From positions 1 to 64,000 of the forward strand of contig CAJMNI010000004.1 of NCBI GenBank assembly GCA_905214735.1: a DNA stretch of 64,000 nucleotides. The letters are read 5' to 3'. The stretch comes from an uncultured bacterium (GTDB lineage Bacteria > Bacteroidota > Bacteroidia > Bacteroidales > Muribaculaceae). The position numbers were made by a program, and so were the translations under genes. Under the pieces are notes generated by a model, which did not search any database, was not told the origin of the DNA, and worked only from the letters and a program-made list of their open reading frames with translations. Within the stretch, counting starts at the first letter, position 1. Every line of letters starts with the position of its first letter. Of the stretch, positions 7,847 to 16,592 are shown piece by piece.

Positions 7847-10279
7847 TCACTCGTCGAAGTTCGAGCCGTAGTAGGAAGATCCGTAGGCTCCGTAGCGGGA
7901 GAGCTGTTGCTCGGTGCCGTTGAGCAGGAGGCACATGTTCTTGAAACGTCCCGACTGATAAAGGGCGTCGATTTCAGCGATTGCGCTTCGTTCGAGCAGG
8001 CCTGCGCGGACGATGAAGATAGTGCGGTGGATATATTTTTCCAGAATCTGGGTGTCGACCACGATGTCGACCGGCGGGCAGTCGAGGAATACGTAGTCAT
8101 ACTCTTCGGATGCCTCCCTGATCAGCTTGCCGATGCGGCCGTTGTCGAGAATCTCCGAGGGATTGGGCGGGCGATGTCCGATCGGGAGCACGAACATGTC
8201 GGGCGTGTCCTCAACGGGTCGGACGAGGCTGCGCCAGTCGTCGGTGGAGCCTGTGAGATAGCTTGTGAGCCCCTTGTCGGGCATGTGGACAAACTGGGAT
8301 GTCGAACCGTGACGGAGGTCGCAGTCGATATTGAGCACCCGTTTCCCCTTCATGGTGAAGGAGGCGGAGAGATTGTAGGCTATAAAGGATTTGCCGCTGC
8401 CGGGATTGAAGGAGGTGAGCATGATCACGTTGTCGGCCTTGGAATGCTGCATCATGAAGTCGATGTTACCACGGATGATCTTGAACGACTCCGAGGCCAC
8501 GTCGCGGCTTCCGGGGCGGACGGCCACCATCACCTTCTCAAGCGAGCGGGAATGCTTCTTCTTGCGGAAGAGAGCGAAGAATTTCTTGAAGATACCCGGT
8601 TTCTTGCCCATGAATGGGATTTCTCCGATGAAAGGAGTCGACATGTGTTCGAGGTCCTTGCGAGAGCGCACCTTTGAATTGTTCGACTCGCGGATATAGA
8701 TCACCATTGCGGGGAGGAAGAGACCAACGATAAAGAGCACTCCGAGAATCAGCGTCTTTTTCGGACTGACAGGCTTGAACGATCCTTGCGGGGGCGTGAT
8801 GACTCGGGTGGAATTGGCGGTGAAAGTCTGCGAGAGTTCATTTTCTTCTCGTTTTTGGAGGAGGAAAAGATAAAGTTGCTCCTTGACAGATTGCTGACGA
8901 GTGACGCCGCGGAGCTGGCGTGCTTTGTCTGGTAGAGCGGCTATTTCACCGGAAATGGCGCCCTTTGCGCCCTGAAGATTGGCGAGTGCCTTGCGGAGAT
9001 TGGCTACGTGGGCGGCCATCGCCTTGGTGATAGCCTCGTGTTGTCCGGCAACCTGAGCATCGAGCTGCTGAACGAGCGGATTGGCTCCCGAAGCGCTTGA
9101 GCGCACATTGTTGCGCTGAAGAAGAAGCTGATTGTAAGAGCCGATCTGCGCTTCGAGTTGGGGATTGCCTGTACCGGTGTTCATCGGGATGACGTTCTCT
9201 TTGTTGGCGGAATTGGCTATATAACCGTAGACAGCTTCCGACATGGCGAGTTGATTGTTGAGGGTGAGGATCTGGGAATTGACATCTTTTGTCGACTCCA
9301 TATTCATTCGGGCCACTTCGCCGATGTTGGGCATAAGTGATTTCGACTGGAAGTCGCTCACCCGGAGATCGATGTCGCCAAGTTCTTGCTGAAGCACTAC
9401 GAGGCGGTCGTTGATGAATTGGGAAGTGGCCTGAGCCACCTTGTTCTTGTCGCTGACCCAGAACTCGTTGTATACGCGGAGGACATTGTTGAGGATGTCT
9501 TCGGCGCGTTCGATGGAGACGTCGGTGATCTGAAGGTCGATTACTTCAGCATCTTTATCGGCGAGGTCGCCCTTGAGTCGTTTGCATAGACTCTCGGTGG
9601 TGGCCTGAAGTCCTCCTCGGGCGATTACGAGCGTGCGAGGTTTGCCTTCGGGACAAAGTTTGCCGGTGTATTTCGGATTGGGAGTGAAATCAATAATGCC
9701 AAGCGGGGTACGGGCTTTTAGGAAACCCTTCGGAAGTTCGATGACATCGTCATATTTGGCGAGCCCGTCGGTGAGATTGCGTCGGAACTTATATAGGCGG
9801 GCTGTGCCGTCGGGACGTATATCCATGCGAAATGAGCCTCCATCCTGAGGACCGAGGTCGGGAAATCCGATAACGAATGGATCGGTTGTGCCGTAAAGAG
9901 TCGTGCCGTGGGGAAATTTGCGTTCGATAGTGTTTACCTGAAGATTGAGATCGAGCACCACCTGCTGCATCACAGCCGGTGACTTGATTGAGAGCAACTC
10001 GTTGTAGACGTTGGTGTTGCTCGAAACAAGCCCGAAGCTTGAGAAAGCACTGGCGATGCTGCCAACGCCGCCACCTTCGTCCTGATCCTTGATCAAGACC
10101 GACATGCTGCGTTCGTAGCGGGGCTCAAGCCTTGCTATGTATGCTATTCCTACCAAAAGGAAAAAGAGCACCGAGGCGATGAACCATTTCTTCTTGGCAG
10201 CGCAGCTTTTCATGAAGTCTCCAATTGAAAACTGCAACTCTTTATTCTGATCTTCGGTCGAATCTTTACTATCTTTCAT
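7847..10279 (-). CDS. Polysaccharide co-polymerase / tyrosine autokinase (Wzc-like)
   Basis: Inner-membrane protein of 810 residues that regulates polymerisation and export of an extracellular polysaccharide. An N-terminal Wzz domain is bounded by a membrane helix near residues 33-52 (IASVLFFLLVGIAYIARL) and a second near 515-535 (LILGVLFIVGLFLPAMVIYI). The BY-kinase domain follows, with Walker A NPGSGKS (Lys630), Walker A' RVLNIDCDLRHG and Walker B YVFLDCPP. The C-terminus ends in a Tyr cluster (YGAYGSSYYGS), the expected autophosphorylation site. It lies between the Wza-like exporter and the PHP phosphatase. A small inverted repeat sits immediately before its start codon at 10280-10296. Confidence 0.95.
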   Translation of the reverse strand: MKDSKDSTEDQNKELQFSIGDFMKSCAAKKKWFIASVLFFLLVGIAYIARLEPRYERSMSVLIKDQDEGGGVGSIASAFSSFGLVSSNTNVYNELLSIKSPAVMQQVVLDLNLQVNTIERKFPHGTTLYGTTDPFVIGFPDLGPQDGGSFRMDIRPDGTARLYKFRRNLTDGLAKYDDVIELPKGFLKARTPLGIIDFTPNPKYTGKLCPEGKPRTLVIARGGLQATTESLCKRLKGDLADKDAEVIDLQITDVSIERAEDILNNVLRVYNEFWVSDKNKVAQATSQFINDRLVVLQQELGDIDLRVSDFQSKSLMPNIGEVARMNMESTKDVNSQILTLNNQLAMSEAVYGYIANSANKENVIPMNTGTGNPQLEAQIGSYNQLLLQRNNVRSSASGANPLVQQLDAQVAGQHEAITKAMAAHVANLRKALANLQGAKGAISGEIAALPDKARQLRGVTRQQSVKEQLYLFLLQKREENELSQTFTANSTRVITPPQGSFKPVSPKKTLILGVLFIVGLFLPAMVIYIRESNNSKVRSRKDLEHMSTPFIGEIPFMGKKPGIFKKFFALFRKKKHSRSLEKVMVAVRPGSRDVASESFKIIRGNIDFMMQHSKADNVIMLTSFNPGSGKSFIAYNLSASFTMKGKRVLNIDCDLRHGSTSQFVHMPDKGLTSYLTGSTDDWRSLVRPVEDTPDMFVLPIGHRPPNPSEILDNGRIGKLIREASEEYDYVFLDCPPVDIVVDTQILEKYIHRTIFIVRAGLLERSAIAEIDALYQSGRFKNMCLLLNGTEQQLSRYGAYGSSYYGSNFDE

Positions 10280-10296
10280 GTCAAATTATATTTGAC
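10280..10296. repeat. Inverted repeat abutting the wzc-like start codon
   Basis: GTCAAAT and ATTTGAC arms with a 3-base spacer lie directly upstream of the ATG at 10279 on the - strand. The mRNA could form a small hairpin at the ribosome-binding region, or this could be an operator. It is short enough to arise by chance. Confidence 0.4.
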
Positions 10297-10414
10297 GGCT
10301 GCAAAAGCGGCAGACGCTATATAATATTACGCTCCGATTCACGGATTATTGCGCCCGCGAAAGTCAAAATGTATAAACGGGGCAAACAAACGGAATAATC
10401 TTGGCGAGGACGTA

Positions 10415-11263
10415 TTATTTTACCACGAAGACGCCGACGGTGGTGACAGCAGTGGTGATAAGCGATGCTACAGAAATCCAGAAGCTGACGCTGAGGGCCG
10501 AGTTACCATTGATTGTGGTCTGGCGTTTGCGCATGTCGTTGGGCTCGATATAGATCACGTCATCGGGCTGGAGATAAAATGCGGGCGAACTGAAGGTTCC
10601 CTTGGCGTCGGTGAGGTCGACGATATAATCCTTAGTCTCTCCGTTGGCGGTGCGGATCACGTGCACCTTGTCGCGGAGCCCTGTGATATTGAGATCGCCG
10701 GCCAGCGCGATGGCTTCGAGCAGTGTGAGACCTGCCTTGTTGATCTCGTAACGCCCCGGCGAACGGATTTCACCGAGGATGTTGACGGCATTTCCGAGAA
10801 TGGAGACTGAGACTGTGGGGTCTTTCACCAGTTCCCTTCCCATTAGTTCACCCTTGATGAATCCGGCGAGTTCTGTATTTGTCATCCCGCCGACTTTGAG
10901 CTGGCCGAGTAGAGGGAAATCAATTTTGCCTTCGGGATCAACGTTATAGACTGCTATACCATCGTTCCCGACAGATGAATAATTGATTGGCCCCATGCTT
11001 CCGGCTCGGTAAGCCCCTGCACCGACGCGGGTGGAATAAATCGGGAGATTGAAGAGAGCACTCACTTCGGGATCGCTGCTTTTTACGATGATGCTCAATC
11101 GGTTGCCCGGCTGGATGGTGAATTCCTGAGCCTTGGCGGTGCGGATAATTTCCTGGTTCTGGATGTCCTGGAAATATGTCACTTTCTCAGGCGCTTTGCA
11201 AGAGGTGGCGCCTGCAATCATCATTGCGGCGGCAGCGCATATAAGAAGTTTTGAGGTTTTCAT
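10415..11263 (-). CDS. Polysaccharide export lipoprotein (Wza/BexD family, SLBB domain)
   Basis: Predicted outer-membrane export component for extracellular polysaccharide. The N-terminus is a lipoprotein signal with lipobox ATSC (Cys22). The body begins with the Poly_export motif IQPGNRLSIIV. A central SLBB-type segment follows (VNILGEIRSPGRYEI, then LTLLEAIALAGDL). Near the C-terminus a hydrophobic stretch (VSFWISVASLITTAVTTVGVF) matches the membrane-spanning helix of this family. Its 282 residues are shorter than E. coli Wza (379), consistent with the short Bacteroidetes form. It lies 55 bp after the GlcNAc-1-P transferase and 135 bp before the Wzc-like kinase, so the three probably share one transcript. 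Confidence 0.93.
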   Translation of the reverse strand: MKTSKLLICAAAAMMIAGATSCKAPEKVTYFQDIQNQEIIRTAKAQEFTIQPGNRLSIIVKSSDPEVSALFNLPIYSTRVGAGAYRAGSMGPINYSSVGNDGIAVYNVDPEGKIDFPLLGQLKVGGMTNTELAGFIKGELMGRELVKDPTVSVSILGNAVNILGEIRSPGRYEINKAGLTLLEAIALAGDLNITGLRDKVHVIRTANGETKDYIVDLTDAKGTFSSPAFYLQPDDVIYIEPNDMRKRQTTINGNSALSVSFWISVASLITTAVTTVGVFVVK

Positions 11264-11318
11264 TCTTAATGAAAGTTGATAGTCAATTTTTTTGAGGTGG
11301 AAAATTCCACCGGAGAAT

Positions 11319-12449
11319 TCAGTCGTAAAGCCTGATGCCGGTCTTTTTCTCGCGAGAACGGATTAGACGGGTCAGCAGCCAGTTGAACACCACCCAGATC
11401 AGAGTGTCGAACAGAATGATCCAGGTCGGAGAGAAGAATGGGGAGAGGTAGAAATTGAAGGAGATGAAGAGGGCGTCGGTTACGAGGATCGTGATCAGGG
11501 CCGTACTCGTGCGGAATCCGAGGGCGAGGAGTTTGTGGTGGATATGGCAGCGGTCGGGGAGGAAGGGGTTGTTGTGCTTGCGGACGCGATGGCAGAAGAC
11601 TCTGACCACGTCGAGCAGTGGGATGAGCAGGGGGGTGACTGCGAGCACGAAAAGATTTTCAGAGGCGTCGGGAGTCTGGTCGGGGCGGAGGTTGAACACC
11701 GCCATGGAGAGGAATGAGAGGATGGTGCCGATGGTGAGCGAACCGGTGTCGCCCATGAATATCTTCGTATGGTTGGCGGCGTTGCCGAAGACGTTGTAAT
11801 AGAAGAATGGCACGAGGGTGCCGAGTGTCGCTCCGGCGAGCATGGCGTAGATGTATTCTCCTGCCTGATAGAAGATATAGCTGTAATAGGCGAGGGCGAT
11901 GGCGCTGAGTCCGGAGGCGAGTCCGTCGATGCCGTCGATGAGGTTGATGGCATTGATCACGAAGATTGCCAGAAAGATGGTGGCGGCGACTCCGAGCCAG
12001 GCGTTGACCGCCCCTATGCCGAAGAACCCGAAGAGGTTGCGGATATAGAGGCCCGACATTGCAATGAGCGCTCCGGCAATGATCTGGAAGATGAATTTGC
12101 CGCGATAGCGCACTCCGATGAGGTCGTCGGCGATTCCGGTGAGATACATCAGCATCAGGGCGCAGATGAGGAAGAAGATCGGCACTATAGTCTCGTGGAG
12201 CTGCACGCCCATGACGAATATCTCCGTGCGGAGGTCGACGGCGAGCACGATGCAGATGGAGAAGATGAGGGAGGGGAGGAAGGCGATGCCGCCAAGACGG
12301 GGCACAGCCCCCTTATGGATTTTGCGTTCGTTGACTTCGTCGAAAAGCTGGCGGCGGAAGGCAATGAGGAGCACTTTGGGGATTATGAATCCCGCCAGCA
12401 CCGCCGAGAGCGCGAAGCAGATGAAGTAGTTTTCTATCCAGAAAGTCAT
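11319..12449 (-). CDS. Undecaprenyl-phosphate GlcNAc-1-phosphate transferase (WecA/TagO-like)
   Basis: Multi-spanning inner-membrane enzyme predicted to start a polysaccharide by moving a sugar-1-phosphate, probably GlcNAc-1-P, from a UDP-sugar to undecaprenyl phosphate. The 376-residue protein has about ten or eleven hydrophobic helices. It shows family motifs: RKIHKGAVPRLGG after the first helix, NLIDGIDGLASGLS, FMGDTGSLTIG and the HIHHKLLALG loop. It is the first gene of the exopolysaccharide operon, behind the promoter at 12695-12725 and a leader of about 240 nt. Sugar specificity is inferred from the family. The uppS gene elsewhere in the window would supply the lipid carrier. Confidence 0.94.
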   Translation of the reverse strand: MTFWIENYFICFALSAVLAGFIIPKVLLIAFRRQLFDEVNERKIHKGAVPRLGGIAFLPSLIFSICIVLAVDLRTEIFVMGVQLHETIVPIFFLICALMLMYLTGIADDLIGVRYRGKFIFQIIAGALIAMSGLYIRNLFGFFGIGAVNAWLGVAATIFLAIFVINAINLIDGIDGLASGLSAIALAYYSYIFYQAGEYIYAMLAGATLGTLVPFFYYNVFGNAANHTKIFMGDTGSLTIGTILSFLSMAVFNLRPDQTPDASENLFVLAVTPLLIPLLDVVRVFCHRVRKHNNPFLPDRCHIHHKLLALGFRTSTALITILVTDALFISFNFYLSPFFSPTWIILFDTLIWVVFNWLLTRLIRSREKKTGIRLYD

Positions 12450-12471
12450 GATCTCAGGAGTGTAAGCTTAT

Positions 12472-12564
12472 TCCCCGCAGGCGTCGCGGACACAGACGCC
12501 GGGACAGGCCGGAAATGTGAAGAGTCCGGTCTGCACAGAGATGAATTAAAGCGAAAAGCGGGGA
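12472..12564 (-). promoter_or_regulatory. Candidate structured RNA leader of the polysaccharide operon
   Basis: In the untranslated leader, TCCCCGC (12472-12478) can pair with GCGGGGA (12558-12564). This closes a region with two further hairpins: GGCGTC/GACGCC at 12480-12500 and CCGGA/TCCGG at 12509-12529. Together these form a possible three-way junction ending 22 nt before the start codon at 12449. All pairs were found by eye on the sequence. It does not match a riboswitch class I can name. Confidence 0.45.
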
Positions 12565-12694
12565 TCATCAGGAATTAATATAAGATTCTGAAGAAAAATC
12601 TTCGATGGAGTGAGGAGCCAAATGCAGAATTCAAACGGCATGACGGTTTTCAAACCGCCTGATGTGTCAAAACAGCATAGTAGCTCTTAAATCG

Positions 12695-12725
12695 CAAAAT
12701 TATGAAAAAATCGGCTAATGGCAAA
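12695..12725 (-). promoter_or_regulatory. Predicted promoter of the polysaccharide operon
   Basis: On the - strand TTTG (12725-12722) and TAATTTTG (12702-12695) are separated by 19 bp, a full Bacteroidetes promoter match. A start near 12688 gives a leader of about 240 nt before the first gene. Confidence 0.75.
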
Positions 12726-12764
12726 ATTTAGTTACTGATTATTGATTATTGAAATTTAAATAAA

Positions 12765-14198
12765 TTATTGCGGCACAATGTCCGCGCCCGGGTCCCTGCG
12801 TATTTTCTTCACCTGCACTATCAGCATTGCGGTGGCCACGAGGGTGGCGATGAAGTCGGAGATGGGGTATGCGCTCCAGACTCCGTCGAGTCCCATTATC
12901 GGCGGGAGGAGCAAGAGCAGCGGGATCATGAAGATGATCTGGCGCGTGAGCGAGAGGAAGACTGCCTTTCCGGCCATGCCGAGCGACTGGAAGAAGTTGG
13001 TGGTGACGATCTGGAAGCCGACCATCCAGAAGGTGAGGGTGGTGATCCGCAGACAGTTGACGGCGCATTCGATCTGCTCTTCGTCTTGCATGAAGAGCCT
13101 GGCGATATGTCGCGGATTGAGGGCGCCGAAAAGCGATCCGAGCGAGGAAACCACCACTCCGGCAATGGCGGCATAGGTGAAGGCCCGGAAGAGGCGGTGA
13201 TATCGGCCGGAGCCGTAGTTATAGCCCACGATCGGCTGCATTCCCTGGCAGATGCCGATGATGACGAACACGAAAATCGTGACGTAACGGTTGAAGACCA
13301 CCACGGCTGCGATGGCATTGTCACCGCCGTAGCGGAGCAGCGTATTGTTGACGATGGCGTTGACCAGCGAGCCGGTGACGTTGATCAGGAATGGGGCCAT
13401 GCCGATATAGAGCACGCTTCGGATAATGTCCCAGCGGAGTCGGAATGTGCCGCGCACGAAATGGAGCGTGTTGTTCTTCTGGAAGAAATGGCTCATCACC
13501 CAGACTGCGGTGACGGTCATGGCTATGTCGGTGGCAATTGACGCGCCCCGGATACCCCATTTGAAACCGAAGAGGAAGAGGGGGGCGAGAATGGCGTTGA
13601 TCACGGCCCCGATGATGTTGGTATACATCGCTTTGGCGGGATAACCCGATGAGCGCATCACGTTGTTATAGCTGAACGTGATGTTCTGGAGCACCATTCC
13701 GGGGAGCACCCAGAGCATGAATTCACGTGCATAGGGGAGGGAATTGTCGGAGGCTCCGAAAGCACGGAGGATCGGATCGATGAAGATTGCGAAAGTCGAG
13801 GCGTAGGCCAGACCTATGATCACTGTTAGCTGCACGCAGTTGCCGAGGATCATTTCGGCCGCGCGCAGATCGTTCTGTCCCAGCACGATAGAGACGCGGG
13901 TGGCTGCGCCGGCGCCGATGAGCATGCCGAGCGCGCCGACAATCATCATCACCGGGAAGGTCACCGCTATGCCGCTCACCACATTGGGATCGTCGATGGC
14001 ATGCCCGATCACTATGGAGTCGATGATATTGTAGATTGCGCTCACCACAGTCCCCACCACGGCCGGGAGCGAGTATTTCCACAGCAGTTTCCCGACCGGG
14101 GCATGCCCGAGCTCCACGAGGCGCTCTGTGGCCTTCTCGCCTCGGGAAAGATGTTTCTCTTCGCTTGATTTTCTTATTGTTTCTTCTGATTCAGCCAT
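12765..14198 (-). CDS. MATE family multidrug/Na+ antiporter
   Basis: Inner-membrane efflux protein of about 477 residues and twelve predicted helices, expected to exchange small molecules for Na+ or H+. The N-terminal helix region (KLLWKYSLPAVVGTVVSAIYNIIDSI) is typical of MATE proteins of the Bacteroidetes/NorM-like group, and the internal duplication is visible in the second half (RFMGMA-type SLGMAGKAVFLSLTRQ). The frame stays open upstream into the tRNA-Leu gene, so the start must lie downstream of 14292. ATG codons at 14213, 14207 and 14198 are possible; 14198 (MAESEETIRKS) is chosen. The substrate cannot be inferred. It ends 40 bp before the promoter of the polysaccharide operon on the same strand. 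Confidence 0.9.
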   Translation of the reverse strand: MAESEETIRKSSEEKHLSRGEKATERLVELGHAPVGKLLWKYSLPAVVGTVVSAIYNIIDSIVIGHAIDDPNVVSGIAVTFPVMMIVGALGMLIGAGAATRVSIVLGQNDLRAAEMILGNCVQLTVIIGLAYASTFAIFIDPILRAFGASDNSLPYAREFMLWVLPGMVLQNITFSYNNVMRSSGYPAKAMYTNIIGAVINAILAPLFLFGFKWGIRGASIATDIAMTVTAVWVMSHFFQKNNTLHFVRGTFRLRWDIIRSVLYIGMAPFLINVTGSLVNAIVNNTLLRYGGDNAIAAVVVFNRYVTIFVFVIIGICQGMQPIVGYNYGSGRYHRLFRAFTYAAIAGVVVSSLGSLFGALNPRHIARLFMQDEEQIECAVNCLRITTLTFWMVGFQIVTTNFFQSLGMAGKAVFLSLTRQIIFMIPLLLLLPPIMGLDGVWSAYPISDFIATLVATAMLIVQVKKIRRDPGADIVPQ

Positions 14199-14291
14199 AT
14201 TCGCCATTCGCATCTGAAAGTCTATTCGGGTAGCCGATAGCTGTCGTATAATGAAATACGGCTGGAACCCGGGGGTAACAGCCGTATGTTG

Positions 14292-14373
14292 TACCCTGAG
14301 CCGGGGTCGAACCGGCACGGATTGCTCCATCGGTGTTTGAGACCGACGCGTCTACCGATTCCGCCATCAGGGC
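14292..14373 (-). tRNA. tRNA-Leu (anticodon CAA)
   Basis: The - strand folds as a class II tRNA of 82 nt: acceptor GCCCTGA paired with TCAGGGT, anticodon stem TCGGT/ACCGA with loop CTCAAAC (anticodon CAA), a short variable arm GGA/TCC, and T-arm GCCGG-TTCGACC-CCGGC. No CCA is encoded. It has its own promoter (14407-14438) and lies between panB and the MATE gene. Confidence 0.95.
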
Positions 14374-14406
14374 TTCCGCGCTCCGCCTTTGAAGGCCGCG
14401 CGGTTG

Positions 14407-14438
14407 CAAAGTTACGAAGATTTCGCCGAATTTCCAAA
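14407..14438 (-). promoter_or_regulatory. Predicted tRNA-Leu(CAA) promoter
   Basis: On the - strand TTTG (14438-14435), 20 bp, TAACTTTG (14414-14407). This matches the Bacteroidetes consensus and places the start about 25-30 nt before the mature tRNA 5' end. Confidence 0.75.
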
Positions 14439-14535
14439 TTTGCCGTACGCTATGTTGCCGTGTATTGCCGCGATCCGTTGTTGGCAAGTGCCGTCAGGCG
14501 TCAACGGTCGGCAAGGTGCGACAGTCGGCTCTTCG

Positions 14536-15357
14536 TCAGTATTGTTCTTTTTCGTTGGGGAAGTCGCCGCTCTTCACATCGTCGATGTAACGGCCCACAG
14601 CTCCGTTGATCTCTGAAGCAAGGTCGGCGTAACGACGCAAAAAGCGGGGAGAGAATCCCTGGTTTATTCCGAGCATGTCGTGCATCACGAGCACCTGGCC
14701 GTCGGTGCCACCTCCGGCGCCGATGCCGATCGTCGGGATCGTGAGCTGACGCGACACTTCGGTGGCCAAAGCTGCCGGAATCTTCTCGAGCACCACGGCA
14801 AAACAACCGATCTCCTCAAGCATCTTCGCGTCGGCTATAAGTTTGTCGGCCTCGGCTTTCTCCTTGGCGCGTACATTATACGTGCCGAACTTATTGATGC
14901 TCTGGGGAGTCAGTCCGAGATGGCCCATCACCGGAATTCCGGCCGAGAGGATTCTCTCGATGCTCTCGCGGATTTCCGCTCCGCCCTCCATCTTAACAGC
15001 CTCAGCGTGGCTTTCCTTCATAACCCTCACGGCCGAATGAAGCGCCTCCTTCGAATCCCCCTGATATGTGCCGAAAGGAAGATCGACCACCACGAGGGCG
15101 CGGCTCACTCCCTTCATCACCGACTTGGCGTGATAGATCATCTGGTCGAGGGTGATCGGAAGCGTCGTGGCGTTTCCGGCCATCACGTTCGAGGCCGAGT
15201 CGCCCACTAAGATAGCGTCGATGCCGGCGCCGTCGATAATCTTCGCCATCGAATAATCATAGGCAGTGAGCATCGATATCTTTTCGCCGCGCTGCTTCAT
15301 CTCCGTGAGGCGGCGCGTCGTCACCTTGCGGGCATTGTCTTGTGTGTTTGTCGACAT
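14536..15357 (-). CDS. panB: 3-methyl-2-oxobutanoate hydroxymethyltransferase
   Basis: First committed step of pantothenate (and so coenzyme A) synthesis: transfers a hydroxymethyl group from methylene-tetrahydrofolate to ketoisovalerate. The 273-residue length is normal. Family signatures are LVGDSASNVMAGNATTLPIT with the metal-binding Asp, DLPFGTYQ, KMEGG, and PVMGHLGLTPQS. A conserved GIGAGGGTDGQVLV segment follows, close to the usual GIGAG..DGQVLV. The protein is cytoplasmic. It is downstream of mrp by 47 bp on the same strand and may be co-transcribed with it; no panC or panD is nearby. Confidence 0.97.
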   Translation of the reverse strand: MSTNTQDNARKVTTRRLTEMKQRGEKISMLTAYDYSMAKIIDGAGIDAILVGDSASNVMAGNATTLPITLDQMIYHAKSVMKGVSRALVVVDLPFGTYQGDSKEALHSAVRVMKESHAEAVKMEGGAEIRESIERILSAGIPVMGHLGLTPQSINKFGTYNVRAKEKAEADKLIADAKMLEEIGCFAVVLEKIPAALATEVSRQLTIPTIGIGAGGGTDGQVLVMHDMLGINQGFSPRFLRRYADLASEINGAVGRYIDDVKSGDFPNEKEQY

Positions 15358-15404
15358 TTTATTTAATCTTTTTTACCTGTGTCAGTATATCATTCAGTAT
15401 ATTT

Positions 15405-16541
15405 TCAATGAGTCATTTCGACTTTCGAGGAGGGAGGCAGCTGGGAATTGCGCAGGTCGACGGCCTTGACTACGTTGCCGGCGAGCTCGGCGAAAGCCTC
15501 CGCCTCCGGATTGGGAGCCTTGGCGCCATCGGCCGCTCCTTGCTCAAGGTCGGCGGCTACGGGGCGGCCGTCGTCGGCGCGTTCGCGAATGTCCATCACC
15601 AAAGGAATCTGGGCCAGCACCTTCACACCCTCCTTCTCGGCAAGTCGCACGCCACCCTCGCGGCCGAAGATATAGTAACGTTCGTCGGGATGAGAGGCCG
15701 GAGTGAACCATGCCATATTCTCCACGATGCCGAGCACCGGCACGTTGACCTTCGGATCGGTGAACATCGCCACCCCCTTGCGGGCGTCGGCGAGGGCCAC
15801 CTCCTGAGGCGTCGTCACCACAACGACACCAGTTATGCCGAGAGTCTGGACAAGCGTCAGATGGATGTCGCTCGTTCCGGGTGGCATGTCGATAAGGAAA
15901 TAGTCGAGTTCGCCCCACCAGGCGTCGGAAATCAGCTGCTTGAGCGCGTTGCTCGCCATGCCTCCGCGCCAAAGAACAGGCTTCTCCTTGTCGACCAGGA
16001 ACCCGATCGAGAGCATTTTCACGCCAAACCGTTCGATAGGCTCGATCCAGTCGCGTCCGTCGCGGTTGACCATATATATCGGCTCATCTTCCACGCCAAA
16101 CATTTTCGGCATCGACGGCCCGAAGATGTCGGCGTCAAGGAGGCCTACCTTATATCCTCGGGCGGCAAGAGCCACGGCCAGGTTGGCGGCTACCGTGGAT
16201 TTGCCCACGCCACCTTTGCCCGAACTGATGCCGATGATGTTTTTCACGCCCGGCAGAAGCTCCGGCTTCTTCTCCGGAAGCGGCGAGCGGTATTTCACCG
16301 CGATGTTGCCTTTCACCTCCACCTCGGGCGAGATGAAGGAGTTGATGGCCGTTTCTGCCGAACGCACCACCGAACGGATGAAGGGATCAGTCGGCTTGTC
16401 GAAAATCAGCGAAAAAGAGACTTTGTTGCCGGCGATGCGGATATCGTCTTCGACCATTCCGGCCTCGACAAGGTTTTTGCCATTGCCCGGATAGCGCACA
16501 GTGCGCAGGGCATCGAGTATAAGATTGGGATATAGAGTCAT
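15405..16541 (-). CDS. mrp: Mrp/NBP35-family iron-sulfur cluster carrier ATPase (ApbC-like)
   Basis: Predicted P-loop scaffold or carrier for Fe-S clusters. The N-terminal ~90 residues form a MIP18/DUF59-type domain. The ATPase follows, with deviant Walker A SSGKGGVGKST, switch DADIFGPSMPKMFG and Walker B DYFLIDMPPGTSD. The 378-residue length is typical. The C-terminal CxxC that binds a bridging cluster in many Mrp proteins is not visible after VENMAWFTP, where the sequence reads PASHPDERYYIFG; cluster binding may therefore differ. It lies in a run with trmB upstream (51 bp) and panB downstream. Confidence 0.92.
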   Translation of the reverse strand: MTLYPNLILDALRTVRYPGNGKNLVEAGMVEDDIRIAGNKVSFSLIFDKPTDPFIRSVVRSAETAINSFISPEVEVKGNIAVKYRSPLPEKKPELLPGVKNIIGISSGKGGVGKSTVAANLAVALAARGYKVGLLDADIFGPSMPKMFGVEDEPIYMVNRDGRDWIEPIERFGVKMLSIGFLVDKEKPVLWRGGMASNALKQLISDAWWGELDYFLIDMPPGTSDIHLTLVQTLGITGVVVVTTPQEVALADARKGVAMFTDPKVNVPVLGIVENMAWFTPASHPDERYYIFGREGGVRLAEKEGVKVLAQIPLVMDIRERADDGRPVAADLEQGAADGAKAPNPEAEAFAELAGNVVKAVDLRNSQLPPSSKVEMTH

Positions 16542-16592
16542 TTCAGTCTATTCTGCAAGTGATTAAGTTCTATAAATATAAACGCTTTCGGG

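Larger units (their letters stand above)
12450..12764. other. Intergenic region between MATE gene and polysaccharide operon
   Basis: This 315-bp stretch without a gene holds the promoter at 12695-12725 and the leader of the polysaccharide operon. Besides the candidate junction, a small hairpin cggttttcaaaccg lies near 12643-12656. No T-rich terminator for the MATE gene is obvious. Confidence 0.7.

Noticed and set aside
14199..14330. N-terminal extension of the MATE protein into tRNA-Leu
   Set aside because: The frame upstream of 14198 runs into a well-folded tRNA gene; the extension is not MATE-like.
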